This document shows positions 19,811 through 27,185 of a stretch of DNA of 64,000 nt, in pieces. The stretch's first letter is position 1. Each line of letters opens with the position of its first letter. The position numbers and the translations under genes were made by a program. The notes under the pieces are model-generated. The model saw only the letters and a list, made by a program, of their open reading frames with translations, had not been told where the DNA came from and did no database searches. The stretch lies in contig NZ_CP085242.1 of NCBI RefSeq assembly GCF_044810985.1, forward strand, positions 372,001 to 436,000, read 5' to 3'. The DNA comes from Marinospirillum sp031581385. GTDB taxonomy: Bacteria; Pseudomonadota; Gammaproteobacteria; Pseudomonadales; Halomonadaceae.

Positions 19811-20464
19811 ATGGCCCAGTCGGATACCGTTACACGAATTTTAGATACTGCCGAAGCCCTTTTTGCTGAAAAGGGCTTTGCTGAAACCTCCCTGCGTACC
19901 ATCACCAGTAAAGCCAAGGTCAATCTGGCCGCGGTCAATTATCATTTTGGTTCCAAAAAAGCTCTGATCCAGGCGGTTTTTGCCCGTTATCTGGACCCTT
20001 TCTGTGAACAGTTCAATACCGAGCTGGCCGCTCTGGAAAAGCGTGGCGGTGTGACTCTGGAGGAATTGCTGGAAACCCTGGCCCGAACCACCATCAGTGT
20101 TCCGGCCAGTAAGGGCAGCCTCTCCGTATTCATGCGCTTGCTGGGGCTGGCTTACACCCAGGCTCAGGGGCACATGCGCCGTTATCTGCAGGAACATTAC
20201 GGACAGACCTTTGCTCGCTTCAGCCAGCAGCTGAAACTCTGTACCCCAGATCTGCCGGACGCCGAACGCTTCTGGCGCATCCACTTTATGCTGGGCTCAG
20301 TGGTCTTTACCATGTCCTCCCTGGATGCCCTGCGCGACATAGCCTACAACGACTATGCTGAGAAAACCCGGATCAAGGATCTGGTGGCGCGCATGCTGCC
20401 CGTGGTGACTGTCGCCATGCAGGCTCCTGTGCCGGAGTTGCCCTTGCCCAGTGAATCAGCTTGA
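19811..20464 (+). CDS. psrA: PsrA-like TetR-family regulator
   Basis: A 217-residue TetR protein whose N-terminus (MAQSDTVTRILDTAEALFAE, then NLAAVNYHFGSKKALIQAVF) is nearly the Pseudomonas PsrA sequence. The C-terminal ligand domain also follows it (FMRLLGLAYTQAQGHMRRYL, FWRIHFMLGSVVFTMSSLDA). In Pseudomonas PsrA senses long-chain fatty acids, represses beta-oxidation genes and itself, and activates rpoS. A matching palindrome lies just upstream. It follows the RND operon in the same direction but has its own candidate promoter. Start ATG at 19811, with AGGAGC upstream at 19801-19806. Confidence 0.9.
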   Translation: MAQSDTVTRILDTAEALFAEKGFAETSLRTITSKAKVNLAAVNYHFGSKKALIQAVFARYLDPFCEQFNTELAALEKRGGVTLEELLETLARTTISVPASKGSLSVFMRLLGLAYTQAQGHMRRYLQEHYGQTFARFSQQLKLCTPDLPDAERFWRIHFMLGSVVFTMSSLDALRDIAYNDYAEKTRIKDLVARMLPVVTVAMQAPVPELPLPSESA

Positions 20465-20477
20465 GCAGGTGCCAGTA

Positions 20478-20571
20478 ACAGGGCATCCGCTTTCTTAGGA
20501 TCTGTGAGTAGACCTTTGCGGTTTTTTGCAGTTTAAAGGCCTGCGACAGGGCATCCGCTTTCTTAGGATCT
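20478..20571 (+). repeat. Two direct repeats of a 26-bp unit
   Basis: ACAGGGCATCCGCTTTCTTA plus GGATCT occurs exactly at 20478-20503 and 20546-20571, a period of 68 bp. Each copy contains ATCC...GGAT arms. They lie just before repeat copy B, downstream of psrA. Confidence 0.85.
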
Positions 20572-20585
20572 ATAAACTTTGCCAG

Positions 20586-20689
20586 GGAGCAAGGGCACCT
20601 TTTTTCAGGCTGTCTGCAACAGGAAGTTGCAGCCCAGAGCTTACAGGGATGTATTCACGCGTCCTGAAAAATGTGTGCGCTTTGCTTCC
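20586..20689 (+). repeat. Modular palindromic repeat element, copy B (core only)
   Basis: The core at 20605-20667 matches copy A: TCAGGCTGTC, a hairpin CTGCAAC-AGGAA-GTTGCAG, then TACAGGGATGTATTCACGCG and TCCTGA. Imperfect inverted arms (GGAGCAAGGGCAC and its counterpart ending at 20689) bracket it. The second module found in copies A and C is absent. Confidence 0.8.
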
Positions 20690-20712
20690 AAGTAACTCCA
20701 GGGATCTTTTTG

Positions 20713-21267
20713 ATGAACTTTGCTCACTTGACAGCCACGGCTCCCCAGCATCCAACAACTCCCTGGTTGCTGGTGAGGGTGGCCGAGCAGCGTTTGTATT
20801 TGCTGAGCGCAGCGGGAGAGGTGCTGCAAAGTTGGCCGGTTTCCACAGCCAGAGCCGGTGTGGGTGAACAGGAGGGCAGTGGCTGTACCCCCAGAGGCTG
20901 GCATCGGATTCGCGCCTGCATCGGCCAGGGGCAGGATGCCAGGGCGGTTTTCAAGGGGCGCCGCCCTACAGGTGAGATCTGGACACCGCAGCTGAACCAG
21001 GCTCATCCCAAGAGAGACTGGATACTGGGTCGGATTCTCTGGCTGTGCGGTGAAGAAAAAGGAGTTAACCGGGGCGGGTCAGTGGACAGCCAGCGGCGCT
21101 ACATCTACCTGCACGGCACTCCCGATGATCAACCCATGGGCATTCCCTTGTCCCATGGTTGTATTCGTTTGCAACCCGAGCAAATACTGGAGGTTTTTGC
21201 TCAGGTTGCAGCCGGTACTCTCGTGTTGATTACCGCCCAGGAAGATCAGCCGGTTATTGCAGGATAA
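20713..21267 (+). CDS. L,D-transpeptidase (YkuD-domain) family protein
   Basis: A 184-residue protein with one YkuD domain. The active-site block is YLHGTPDDQPMGIPLSHGCIRL, carrying the His and the catalytic Cys of the SHGCIRL motif. Enzymes of this family form or edit peptidoglycan cross-links or attach lipoproteins. There is no signal peptide or lipobox, so it may be cytoplasmic, like the small YkuD proteins of Pseudomonas and relatives, and its substrate is unclear. The ATG at 20713 is chosen: an earlier in-frame ATG at 20671 lies inside the palindromic repeat and adds residues unlike the family. The 3' end overlaps the convergent LysE-type gene by 14 bp. Confidence 0.85.
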   Translation: MNFAHLTATAPQHPTTPWLLVRVAEQRLYLLSAAGEVLQSWPVSTARAGVGEQEGSGCTPRGWHRIRACIGQGQDARAVFKGRRPTGEIWTPQLNQAHPKRDWILGRILWLCGEEKGVNRGGSVDSQRRYIYLHGTPDDQPMGIPLSHGCIRLQPEQILEVFAQVAAGTLVLITAQEDQPVIAG

Positions 21268-21880
21268 TCACCACACAGGCTGCAGTCATGGCCCCCATTC
21301 CCCGATTGAACCAACGCCATTGATGCTCGCTTTTTAACAGGCGGCTGACCGCCGTTCCCAGCCCTGCCCAGAGAGAAATACAGGGTAGAACAACCAATGC
21401 ACTGAGTCCGGCTAGAAGCAGGGCATTGATGATCAGCTCCCCCTGACTGGGTAAAAAACCGGCCATCAGGGTGATGCCCATGACCCAGGCTTTAGGGTTG
21501 GCAAACTGGAAAGCTGCTGCCTGCCACCAGGTCAAGGGTCGACTCTTGCCTTCCAGGCTGATAACCGGAGGTGGAGCTGTGGCAATTTTCCAGGCCAGCC
21601 AAAGCAGGTAAAGACTCCCCAGGATTTTCAGCCCCGTCTGCAGAAGAGGGAACTGCTCAAACATCTTTCCCAAACCCAGTGCCAGGAGGGTAAACAAAAC
21701 CAGACAACCCATGACGATGCCCAGAAGATGGGGCAGGGTTCGGCGAAATCCATAGTTAGCCCCTGAGGCCGTCAGCATAATGTTGTTGGGGCCAGGGGTG
21801 AGAGTCATACTGACCATGTACATCATGGCAGCCCCCAGAAGCAGTAGGCTATCAGGGGTCCAGTTCCAGCCGCTTTGCAT
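21254..21880 (-). CDS. LysE/RhtB-family amino-acid exporter
   Basis: A 208-residue inner-membrane protein with about six hydrophobic segments. The family signature TPGPNNIMLTASGANYGFRR lies near residues 28-47, and FANPKAWVMGITL is the second conserved segment. Family members export amino acids or related small molecules; the substrate is unknown here. It is divergent from the MocR regulator at 22000, a common pairing in which the regulator controls the exporter. Confidence 0.9.
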   Translation of the reverse strand: MQSGWNWTPDSLLLLGAAMMYMVSMTLTPGPNNIMLTASGANYGFRRTLPHLLGIVMGCLVLFTLLALGLGKMFEQFPLLQTGLKILGSLYLLWLAWKIATAPPPVISLEGKSRPLTWWQAAAFQFANPKAWVMGITLMAGFLPSQGELIINALLLAGLSALVVLPCISLWAGLGTAVSRLLKSEHQWRWFNRGMGAMTAACVVIILQ

Positions 21881-21915
21881 TGCTTTCTCCTTGCAGTCTT
21901 GATAAATTGTATGGG

Positions 21916-21931
21916 TTCAATTTTTGAATTG
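21916..21931. promoter_or_regulatory. TTCAA-TTT-TTGAA palindrome between LysE-type and MocR genes
   Basis: A 13-bp palindrome (TTCAATTTTTGAA) overlaps a second one (CAATT-TTTG-AATTG). It lies in the roughly 120-bp divergent promoter region and is a candidate binding site for the adjacent MocR protein. Confidence 0.4.
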
Positions 21932-21999
21932 TCCCGTAAGAACAACTACAATTCCAGCTTATCGCCTCTATTTAAAACTGCAATCGGATTATTGATACC

Positions 22000-23430
22000 A
22001 TGACAATTGACCTCCAGGAAAAAGCCAAACGTCGTTGCAGCTGGCTGCCTGTTCTGGAAGGTCGCCAGGGGTCTCGCTACCAAGCGTTGGCTGATGCCCT
22101 GTCCGAGGCGATCGATCAGGGAGAGCTGCAACCGGATACCCGCCTGCCGCCCCAGCGGTTGCTGGCTGATGCTCTGGGGGTTACCACGGGCACGGTGACC
22201 CGGGGTTATGCTGAAGCTGAACGTCGCGGCCTGGTGGCAGCCAGGGTGGGTAGCGGCACCTATGTTTGTGATCCGCAGATAAACGCAAGGCCCAACTTTT
22301 ATCATCTGCAGGCTGAAGGCGAAGAGAGCAGCCTGGACTTGTCGCTCAGCCTGATGGTGCCATCACCCAGGCGTTTGCAGGGCTTGCAGGAGGCGATGCA
22401 GAGCTTGATTCAAGACCCTCAGCAGTTGGCCGAGGTGCTGGCTTACCAATCAGAAAGGGGGCAACCTCAGCAGCTGGCTGTTTTCTGTGCCTGGTTTCGA
22501 CGTCTGGGAATGGCTATCGAGCCGGAACAGCTGGTCGTGACCGATGGGGGGCAGCATGGCATCTTTCTGGCCCTTCAGGCTCTTTTGTCACCGGGCGAGC
22601 TGTTGGTAACCGATCAGTTGACCTATCCGGGAACCATTGCTGCTGCCAGGGAGTTGCATTTGCGTCATCAGGGTGTGCCCCTGGATGCCGAAGGCATTGA
22701 CCTCCAGGCTTTGGAGCGTCTGTGCCAACAACAAAAGCCCAGGGCGGTCTACTTGATGCCAGATCAGAACAACCCGACCGGTGTGTGTATGTCAGCCGCC
22801 CGGCGTGAAGGCCTGGTGGCTCTGGCCAGGCAATATGATTTCTGGATTATCGAGGATGCAGTTCAGTTTATGCCACCAGAATTTCGGCAGCAGAGGCTGG
22901 CCGATCTGGCACCGGAAAGATGCGTTTATCTGTTCAGTACTTCCAAGATTCTGGCGGGTGGTTTGAGGGTTGGTGTCATGGCAGCTCCGCAGAGTCTTTT
23001 ACCGCGCTTGACGGCAGCCTTAAGGGCGCATTGCTGGATGGCCCCGCCGCTGATGGTGGCTCTGACCTGCGCCTGGATTGAATCCGGTGAAGCGGATTAT
23101 TTGCTGGAATGGCAATGGCAGGAGTTGCAGGCACGGCAGCAGTTGTTGAGCGAGGTTTTGGAAGGGGCCGAGTATTCCCGTCATCCGGCAGGTTTTGTGG
23201 TCTGGCTGCATTTGCCGGGAGACTGGCAGACGGGTGAGTTTGTTCGGGCTGCGGCTGATGCCGGAGTCAGGGTGCTGGGGGCGGAGCCTTTCAGCGTGGG
23301 GAATCAGCCGGTTCCCAGAGCTGTTCGTCTCTGTGTGAGTCCACCCGCCAGCCGGGAAAAGTTGCGGGAAGCTTTGCAGCGTTTGCAGGCCTTGCTGAAC
23401 AGCCCACCCAGAGGACGGGCTGTTTTCTGA
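22000..23430 (+). CDS. MocR-type regulator (GntR helix-turn-helix + aminotransferase fold)
   Basis: A 476-residue fusion. Residues about 20-95 form a GntR winged helix (YQALADALSEAIDQGELQPD, RLPPQRLLADALGVTTGTVT). The rest is a class I aminotransferase-like domain with the PLP-binding Lys expected in STSKILAGGLRVG and the upstream NNPTG motif (DQNNPTGVCMS). Such proteins sense PLP or amino compounds and regulate a neighbouring gene, here probably the divergent LysE exporter. The start ATG at 22000 has only a weak ribosome binding site. The last codons form a GC hairpin that may be a terminator. Confidence 0.9.
   Translation: MTIDLQEKAKRRCSWLPVLEGRQGSRYQALADALSEAIDQGELQPDTRLPPQRLLADALGVTTGTVTRGYAEAERRGLVAARVGSGTYVCDPQINARPNFYHLQAEGEESSLDLSLSLMVPSPRRLQGLQEAMQSLIQDPQQLAEVLAYQSERGQPQQLAVFCAWFRRLGMAIEPEQLVVTDGGQHGIFLALQALLSPGELLVTDQLTYPGTIAAARELHLRHQGVPLDAEGIDLQALERLCQQQKPRAVYLMPDQNNPTGVCMSAARREGLVALARQYDFWIIEDAVQFMPPEFRQQRLADLAPERCVYLFSTSKILAGGLRVGVMAAPQSLLPRLTAALRAHCWMAPPLMVALTCAWIESGEADYLLEWQWQELQARQQLLSEVLEGAEYSRHPAGFVVWLHLPGDWQTGEFVRAAADAGVRVLGAEPFSVGNQPVPRAVRLCVSPPASREKLREALQRLQALLNSPPRGRAVF
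23398..23427 (+). terminator. Possible terminator hairpin at the end of the MocR gene
   Basis: ACAGCCC and GGGCTGT flank an 11-nt loop and are followed by TTTTC. It overlaps the last codons of the regulator gene and faces the convergent DUF3334 gene. Confidence 0.4.
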
Positions 23431-23433
23431 GGA

Positions 23434-24129
23434 TCAAATCCCGAGGTCACTCATCAGGTCATCATTATCGTCATTGCCGGTGTTTTCCTTGGCTTTGCGG
23501 TCTTCTTTTTCCCGATTCTCCGCCAGGATGTCATCAGGATCTTCCAGCTCGGTTTCATCAAAGTCATGCAGCTTGATGAACTCGGTTTTGTCCATCGACA
23601 GCTCCAGATAGAAGATGTTGTTGCTATCGGTATTGAAAGTGACCCGGCGTGACTGGGGCTGATCCAGGGTGGTATTGACGGAGATCTGCACCTGTTTGTT
23701 GATGGCCATCATCTTGGGCTGGCTCTGGGTGATGGAGGTTTTCAACTGGTGGCGCACCTTGTTGGTGAAGTCGCCCACAATCTGGTTCATGATTTCACCC
23801 ATGACATTACCCACTTCATCAGCAGTATGGTATTGCGCCAGTTCATCTTCGGGCATGCCCATGCTGAGCAGATACTTGCGGTAAATCTCCATGGCTGAAG
23901 TGGCCGTGAAGTTGATGATGACCAGTCCTGAAAAGCCACCGTCAAACAGAACAAAACAGCCGATATCCGGACGCAGGCAGGTTTTGTTGATTTTTTGCAC
24001 CATAGGCGAGTAGGAGACCTCCTTGTTGCCGGCATTACCCAGCACTTCAGTGACGGAATGACAAAGAATCAGGAGGACTTCTTCAGTGGTAACGGCGCGG
24101 GAGCGTTTGGCGGTAGCTAGGGGTGTCAC
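23434..24129 (-). CDS. DUF3334-like protein with CheX-like core and CheZ-like tail
   Basis: A 231-residue soluble protein, probably the DUF3334 family. The segment EVGNVMGEIMNQIVGDFTNK (about 105-124) has the CheX/CheC pattern in which Glu112 and Asn115 of E-x-x-N are the residues that attack CheY-phosphate; Gly119 also fits. The C-terminal 13 residues (NDDNDDLMSDLGI) closely resemble the CheZ tail DDLLDSLGF that binds CheY. A charged linker joins the two. It is therefore a candidate CheY-phosphate phosphatase in a region that lacks cheZ. Start GTG at 24129, with GAGAGG upstream. It lies 58 bp after nth with no evident terminator, so it may be the last gene of the rnf-nth operon. Confidence 0.72.
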   Translation of the reverse strand: MTPLATAKRSRAVTTEEVLLILCHSVTEVLGNAGNKEVSYSPMVQKINKTCLRPDIGCFVLFDGGFSGLVIINFTATSAMEIYRKYLLSMGMPEDELAQYHTADEVGNVMGEIMNQIVGDFTNKVRHQLKTSITQSQPKMMAINKQVQISVNTTLDQPQSRRVTFNTDSNNIFYLELSMDKTEFIKLHDFDETELEDPDDILAENREKEDRKAKENTGNDDNDDLMSDLGI

Positions 24130-24187
24130 GTGGGTAACCTCTCTTGAAAATGTATCCAGGTTGGATTATTGAATTCCTGCGCTTATC

Positions 24188-24820
24188 TTACTCAGTTTTA
24201 TCCTTGAATTCACATAGATCTTCAAGAATACAACTCAAGCAGCGGGGTTTGCGCGCTACACAGGTGTAGCGGCCATGCAGAATCAGCCAGTGGTGAATGT
24301 CCTGTTTGAACTCTCTGGGAACATGTCGCAGCAGCTTTTGTTCAACTTCTTCAACATTTTTGCCCTTGGCAATTCCGGTACGATTGCTGACCCGGAAAAT
24401 ATGGGTGTCCACGGCGATGGTGGGTTGACCAAAGGCTGTGTTGAGGACGACATTGGCGGTTTTGCGTCCGACACCCGGCAGGGCTTCCAGCTCTTTGCGG
24501 GTCTGGGGAACCTGGCCGTCATGTTGATCCAGAAGCAGGCGGCAGGTCTTCATCAGATTTTCAGCCTTGGTGTTGTAGAGGCCAATCGTCTTGATATAGC
24601 TTTTCAAACCTTCAAGCCCGAGATCCAGAATGGCCTGCGGTGTATTGGCCACAGGAAACAGTTTTGCGGTGGCTTTATTGACCCCGACATCGGTGGCCTG
24701 GGCCGAGAGAAGCACAGCGGTCAAGAGTTCAAAGGGCGTTGTCCAGTTGAGTTCGGTGGTGGGCTCGGGGTTGTTGTCCCTCAGGCGACGGAAAATTTCC
24801 TGGCGTTTGCTGGCATTCAT
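24188..24820 (-). CDS. nth: Endonuclease III
   Basis: A 210-residue DNA glycosylase/AP lyase that removes oxidised pyrimidines. The helix-hairpin-helix LPGVGRKTANVVL carries the catalytic Lys, and AVDTHIFRVSNR carries the catalytic Asp. The C-terminal 4Fe-4S site C-x6-C-x2-C-x5-C is intact (CVARKPRCLSCILEDLC). It is the seventh gene of the rnfABCDGE-nth arrangement known from E. coli and many gammaproteobacteria, with 2 bp to rnfE. Confidence 0.97.
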   Translation of the reverse strand: MNASKRQEIFRRLRDNNPEPTTELNWTTPFELLTAVLLSAQATDVGVNKATAKLFPVANTPQAILDLGLEGLKSYIKTIGLYNTKAENLMKTCRLLLDQHDGQVPQTRKELEALPGVGRKTANVVLNTAFGQPTIAVDTHIFRVSNRTGIAKGKNVEEVEQKLLRHVPREFKQDIHHWLILHGRYTCVARKPRCLSCILEDLCEFKDKTE

Positions 24821-24822
24821 GG

Positions 24823-25527
24823 TTAGCTGATTCGGACTCGGCGGCTGGTTTTGTCAGTGGCTATGACGGGGTTGGGGGCGCGTTTCTTGCGCTCAATATC
24901 GATCAGGTTTTTCAGGGCGATTAAAAGGCCGGTGCCTAGAAAGGCGCCGGGAGGCAGCAGCATGATCAGCACCTGAAAATCGCTGAAAAAGGTGATTTTC
25001 CAGTCGACTGCTGCAGAACCGAACATGAGGTCCATACCGCTGAAGAGAGTGCCCTGACCCAGAATCTCCCGCAGAGTGCCCAGCAATAGCAGAACAGCTG
25101 CAAATCCCAGGGAAACCATCAGGCCATCATAAAGTGCCGGAAGGGGCGGATTTTTCGAAGCAAAGGCTTCGGCCCGTCCCAGAATCATGCAGTTGGTGAC
25201 GATCAGGGGAATGAAAATCCCCAGAATCTGATAAAGCTCATAGGTGTAGGCCTGCATCAGTAGTTCAGCACAGGTCACGAAGGAAGCAATAATCATCACA
25301 AAAGCAGGCAGGCGCACACTGGCGGGTACATGATGGCGAATCAGGGAGACGGATAAATTCGAACCCAACATGACCAGCAAGGTCGCCAGACTCAATCCCA
25401 GAGCATTGACAAAGGTATTGGTCACGGCCAATAGGGGGCAAAGCCCCAGCAGTTGAACCAGAGCCGGGTTGTTGTTCCAAAGACCGTCTGTTGCGATTTT
25501 CTGGTAGAGGTCGGTATTTTCACTCAT
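24823..25527 (-). CDS. rnfE: Rnf/Rsx electron-transport complex subunit E
   Basis: A 234-residue integral membrane protein with about six helices, paralogous to RnfA. The conserved stretch NPALVQLLGLCPLLAVTNTF and the membrane cysteine region LIVTNCMILGRAEAFASKN are typical. RnfA and RnfE together form the membrane core of the Rnf complex, which couples ferredoxin/NADH electron transfer to ion movement or reduces SoxR. The start ATG overlaps the end of rnfG (ATGA). Confidence 0.96.
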   Translation of the reverse strand: MSENTDLYQKIATDGLWNNNPALVQLLGLCPLLAVTNTFVNALGLSLATLLVMLGSNLSVSLIRHHVPASVRLPAFVMIIASFVTCAELLMQAYTYELYQILGIFIPLIVTNCMILGRAEAFASKNPPLPALYDGLMVSLGFAAVLLLLGTLREILGQGTLFSGMDLMFGSAAVDWKITFFSDFQVLIMLLPPGAFLGTGLLIALKNLIDIERKKRAPNPVIATDKTSRRVRIS

Positions 25528-26159
25528 GGTAGTTGACCCTTCTCTTGCTGATACCAGATCAGGCTGCGTTTGACGGCATGTACAACCGCCCTGGGTGTGA
25601 TGGTGGCCCCGGTGAACTGGTCAAACTCTCCGCCCTCTTTTTTAACCGTCCAGTCTTCAGGTTCAGGGTTTTCCAGGCTGCGCCCAGCAAATGAGTGAAT
25701 CCAGTCTGATTTTTTTTCTTCAATTTTATCACCCAGACCCGGTGTTTCCAGATGCTGGGTAACCCGCACGCCCTGAACTTTGCCGTTCAACTGCAAGGCA
25801 ACCAGCAACTCTATATTGCCGGTGTAGCCATCCGGAGCAATGACCGGCAGCAATAACAAGGCAGGCTGGTCATTCTGGTAGGCCAGATGGGCCTGAAAAG
25901 CATCCTTGTGACCCAGTTCCGGGGCAGCGGGAAGGGTCAGGGGTTGATCGAGATCCAGCTGGTAGCCCTCTTCCGGGGGTGCCAGTTCCAACAACAGACG
26001 AGCTTCGGCCTCGGCGCGGTTGTCGGTAATGCGTTCTCCGGTCAGAAGCTTGGTTACAGAGACAGCCCCGGCAGTGACCAGAGCAAAAAGCACCAGTCCC
26101 AGCACACTTTTGCGCAGGCTGCTGCCCAGGCGTGGTGCGGTCTTCTCCGGCTGATTCAT
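25524..26159 (-). CDS. rnfG: Rnf/Rsx electron-transport complex subunit G
   Basis: A 211-residue periplasm-facing flavoprotein with one N-terminal membrane anchor (SVLGLVLFALVTAGAVSV). The covalent FMN site is FDQFTGATITPRAVVHAV, with the attachment Thr in the S/T-GAT motif near residue 183. A VTQHLETPGLGDKIEEKKSD segment is also conserved. It overlaps rnfD by 4 bp. Confidence 0.96.
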   Translation of the reverse strand: MNQPEKTAPRLGSSLRKSVLGLVLFALVTAGAVSVTKLLTGERITDNRAEAEARLLLELAPPEEGYQLDLDQPLTLPAAPELGHKDAFQAHLAYQNDQPALLLLPVIAPDGYTGNIELLVALQLNGKVQGVRVTQHLETPGLGDKIEEKKSDWIHSFAGRSLENPEPEDWTVKKEGGEFDQFTGATITPRAVVHAVKRSLIWYQQEKGQLP

Positions 26160-27184
26160 GACTGCTTCTCCTTGCGTATTCCGCGTTGGGCCCGGGCCTG
26201 CCCATAAACACGGGGGCGGGTGTAGTAGTCCATGGCCGGGGCGGCAAAGTTCATCAACAGGACTGAAAAAGCCACGCCATCCGGGTAGATTCCCCAGGTG
26301 CGTATGGCAATCACCAATAAAGCGGTGCCAATGCCGAAATAGATTTTACCCCTGAGGCTGGTGGCTCCGCTGACCGGATCGGTAAGGATGAAAAAGGCAG
26401 CAAACACTGCTGAACCGGCACCGATGTGTAACCAGGGCGGTGCATAATGACTGGTATCCCACCCCCAGACGAAAGCACCGACAATAAACAGGGTGGTCAA
26501 AAAAGCAACCGGCAACTGCCAGTTGATAATACGCCGGTGGATCAGATAGAGGCCGCCCAGCAGCCAGGCCAGGGCGACACTGGCCCAGGCTTGCAGCATC
26601 TCGGGAGCCAGGCGACTTTCATCCTGCCAGAATTCTTCAGCCATCAAGAGGCCCTTGTTACGCCAGGCATCCAGGGCTGTGGCTCCGGTCATGGCATCCA
26701 TTCCGGGTAGGGAGTGGAGCCAACTGGCGTCTCCAGTGCTCAAGGGTGTGACCGGTTGCGGCCAGATGCTGACCTGCAGCGGAAAGCTGACCAGCAAAAA
26801 AGCATAGGCCGCCATCGCCGGGTTGAAGGGGTTTTGTCCGAGGCCACCAAAGAGTTGCTTGCCCACCAGCAAGGCAAAAAATCCACCCAGGAGAGGCACC
26901 CACCAGGCCGCTGTGGCGGGAAGACAGAGTCCCAGTAGCACGCCCGTGACGAGTGCAGAATTATCCTTCAGAACACTCATGGGGCGATGGCGCAGCCACA
27001 GAACCAACGCTTCCGCTGTCAGGGCGGCAAAACAGCTCAGCAGCAGATTAATGAGGATGCCGGGGCCAAAAAACCAGGTCAGGGCCAGGATGCCGGGAAT
27101 ACAGGCCAGCAACACCTGACGCATGACCTGGTCAGTGGTGATGCGATTATGGGCGTGGGGTGAAGACAGTTGAATCCAGGCCAT
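26156..27184 (-). CDS. rnfD: Rnf/Rsx electron-transport complex subunit D
   Basis: A 342-residue integral membrane flavoprotein related to NqrB, with about nine to ten helices. The FMN attachment motif DAMTGATALDAW is present in the large loop. The SSPHAHNRITTDQVMRQVLL start and DPVSGATSLRGKIYFGIG block are typical. It lies 1 bp after rnfC. Confidence 0.96.
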   Translation of the reverse strand: MAWIQLSSPHAHNRITTDQVMRQVLLACIPGILALTWFFGPGILINLLLSCFAALTAEALVLWLRHRPMSVLKDNSALVTGVLLGLCLPATAAWWVPLLGGFFALLVGKQLFGGLGQNPFNPAMAAYAFLLVSFPLQVSIWPQPVTPLSTGDASWLHSLPGMDAMTGATALDAWRNKGLLMAEEFWQDESRLAPEMLQAWASVALAWLLGGLYLIHRRIINWQLPVAFLTTLFIVGAFVWGWDTSHYAPPWLHIGAGSAVFAAFFILTDPVSGATSLRGKIYFGIGTALLVIAIRTWGIYPDGVAFSVLLMNFAAPAMDYYTRPRVYGQARAQRGIRKEKQS

Positions 27185-27185
27185 G

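Noticed and set aside
20478..20571. Possible CRISPR array
   Set aside because: Only two units, with a 42-bp spacing sequence and no cas genes; better explained as a direct repeat.
20526..20867. 113-codon frame before the L,D-transpeptidase gene
   Set aside because: It crosses the repeat and the real gene in another frame.
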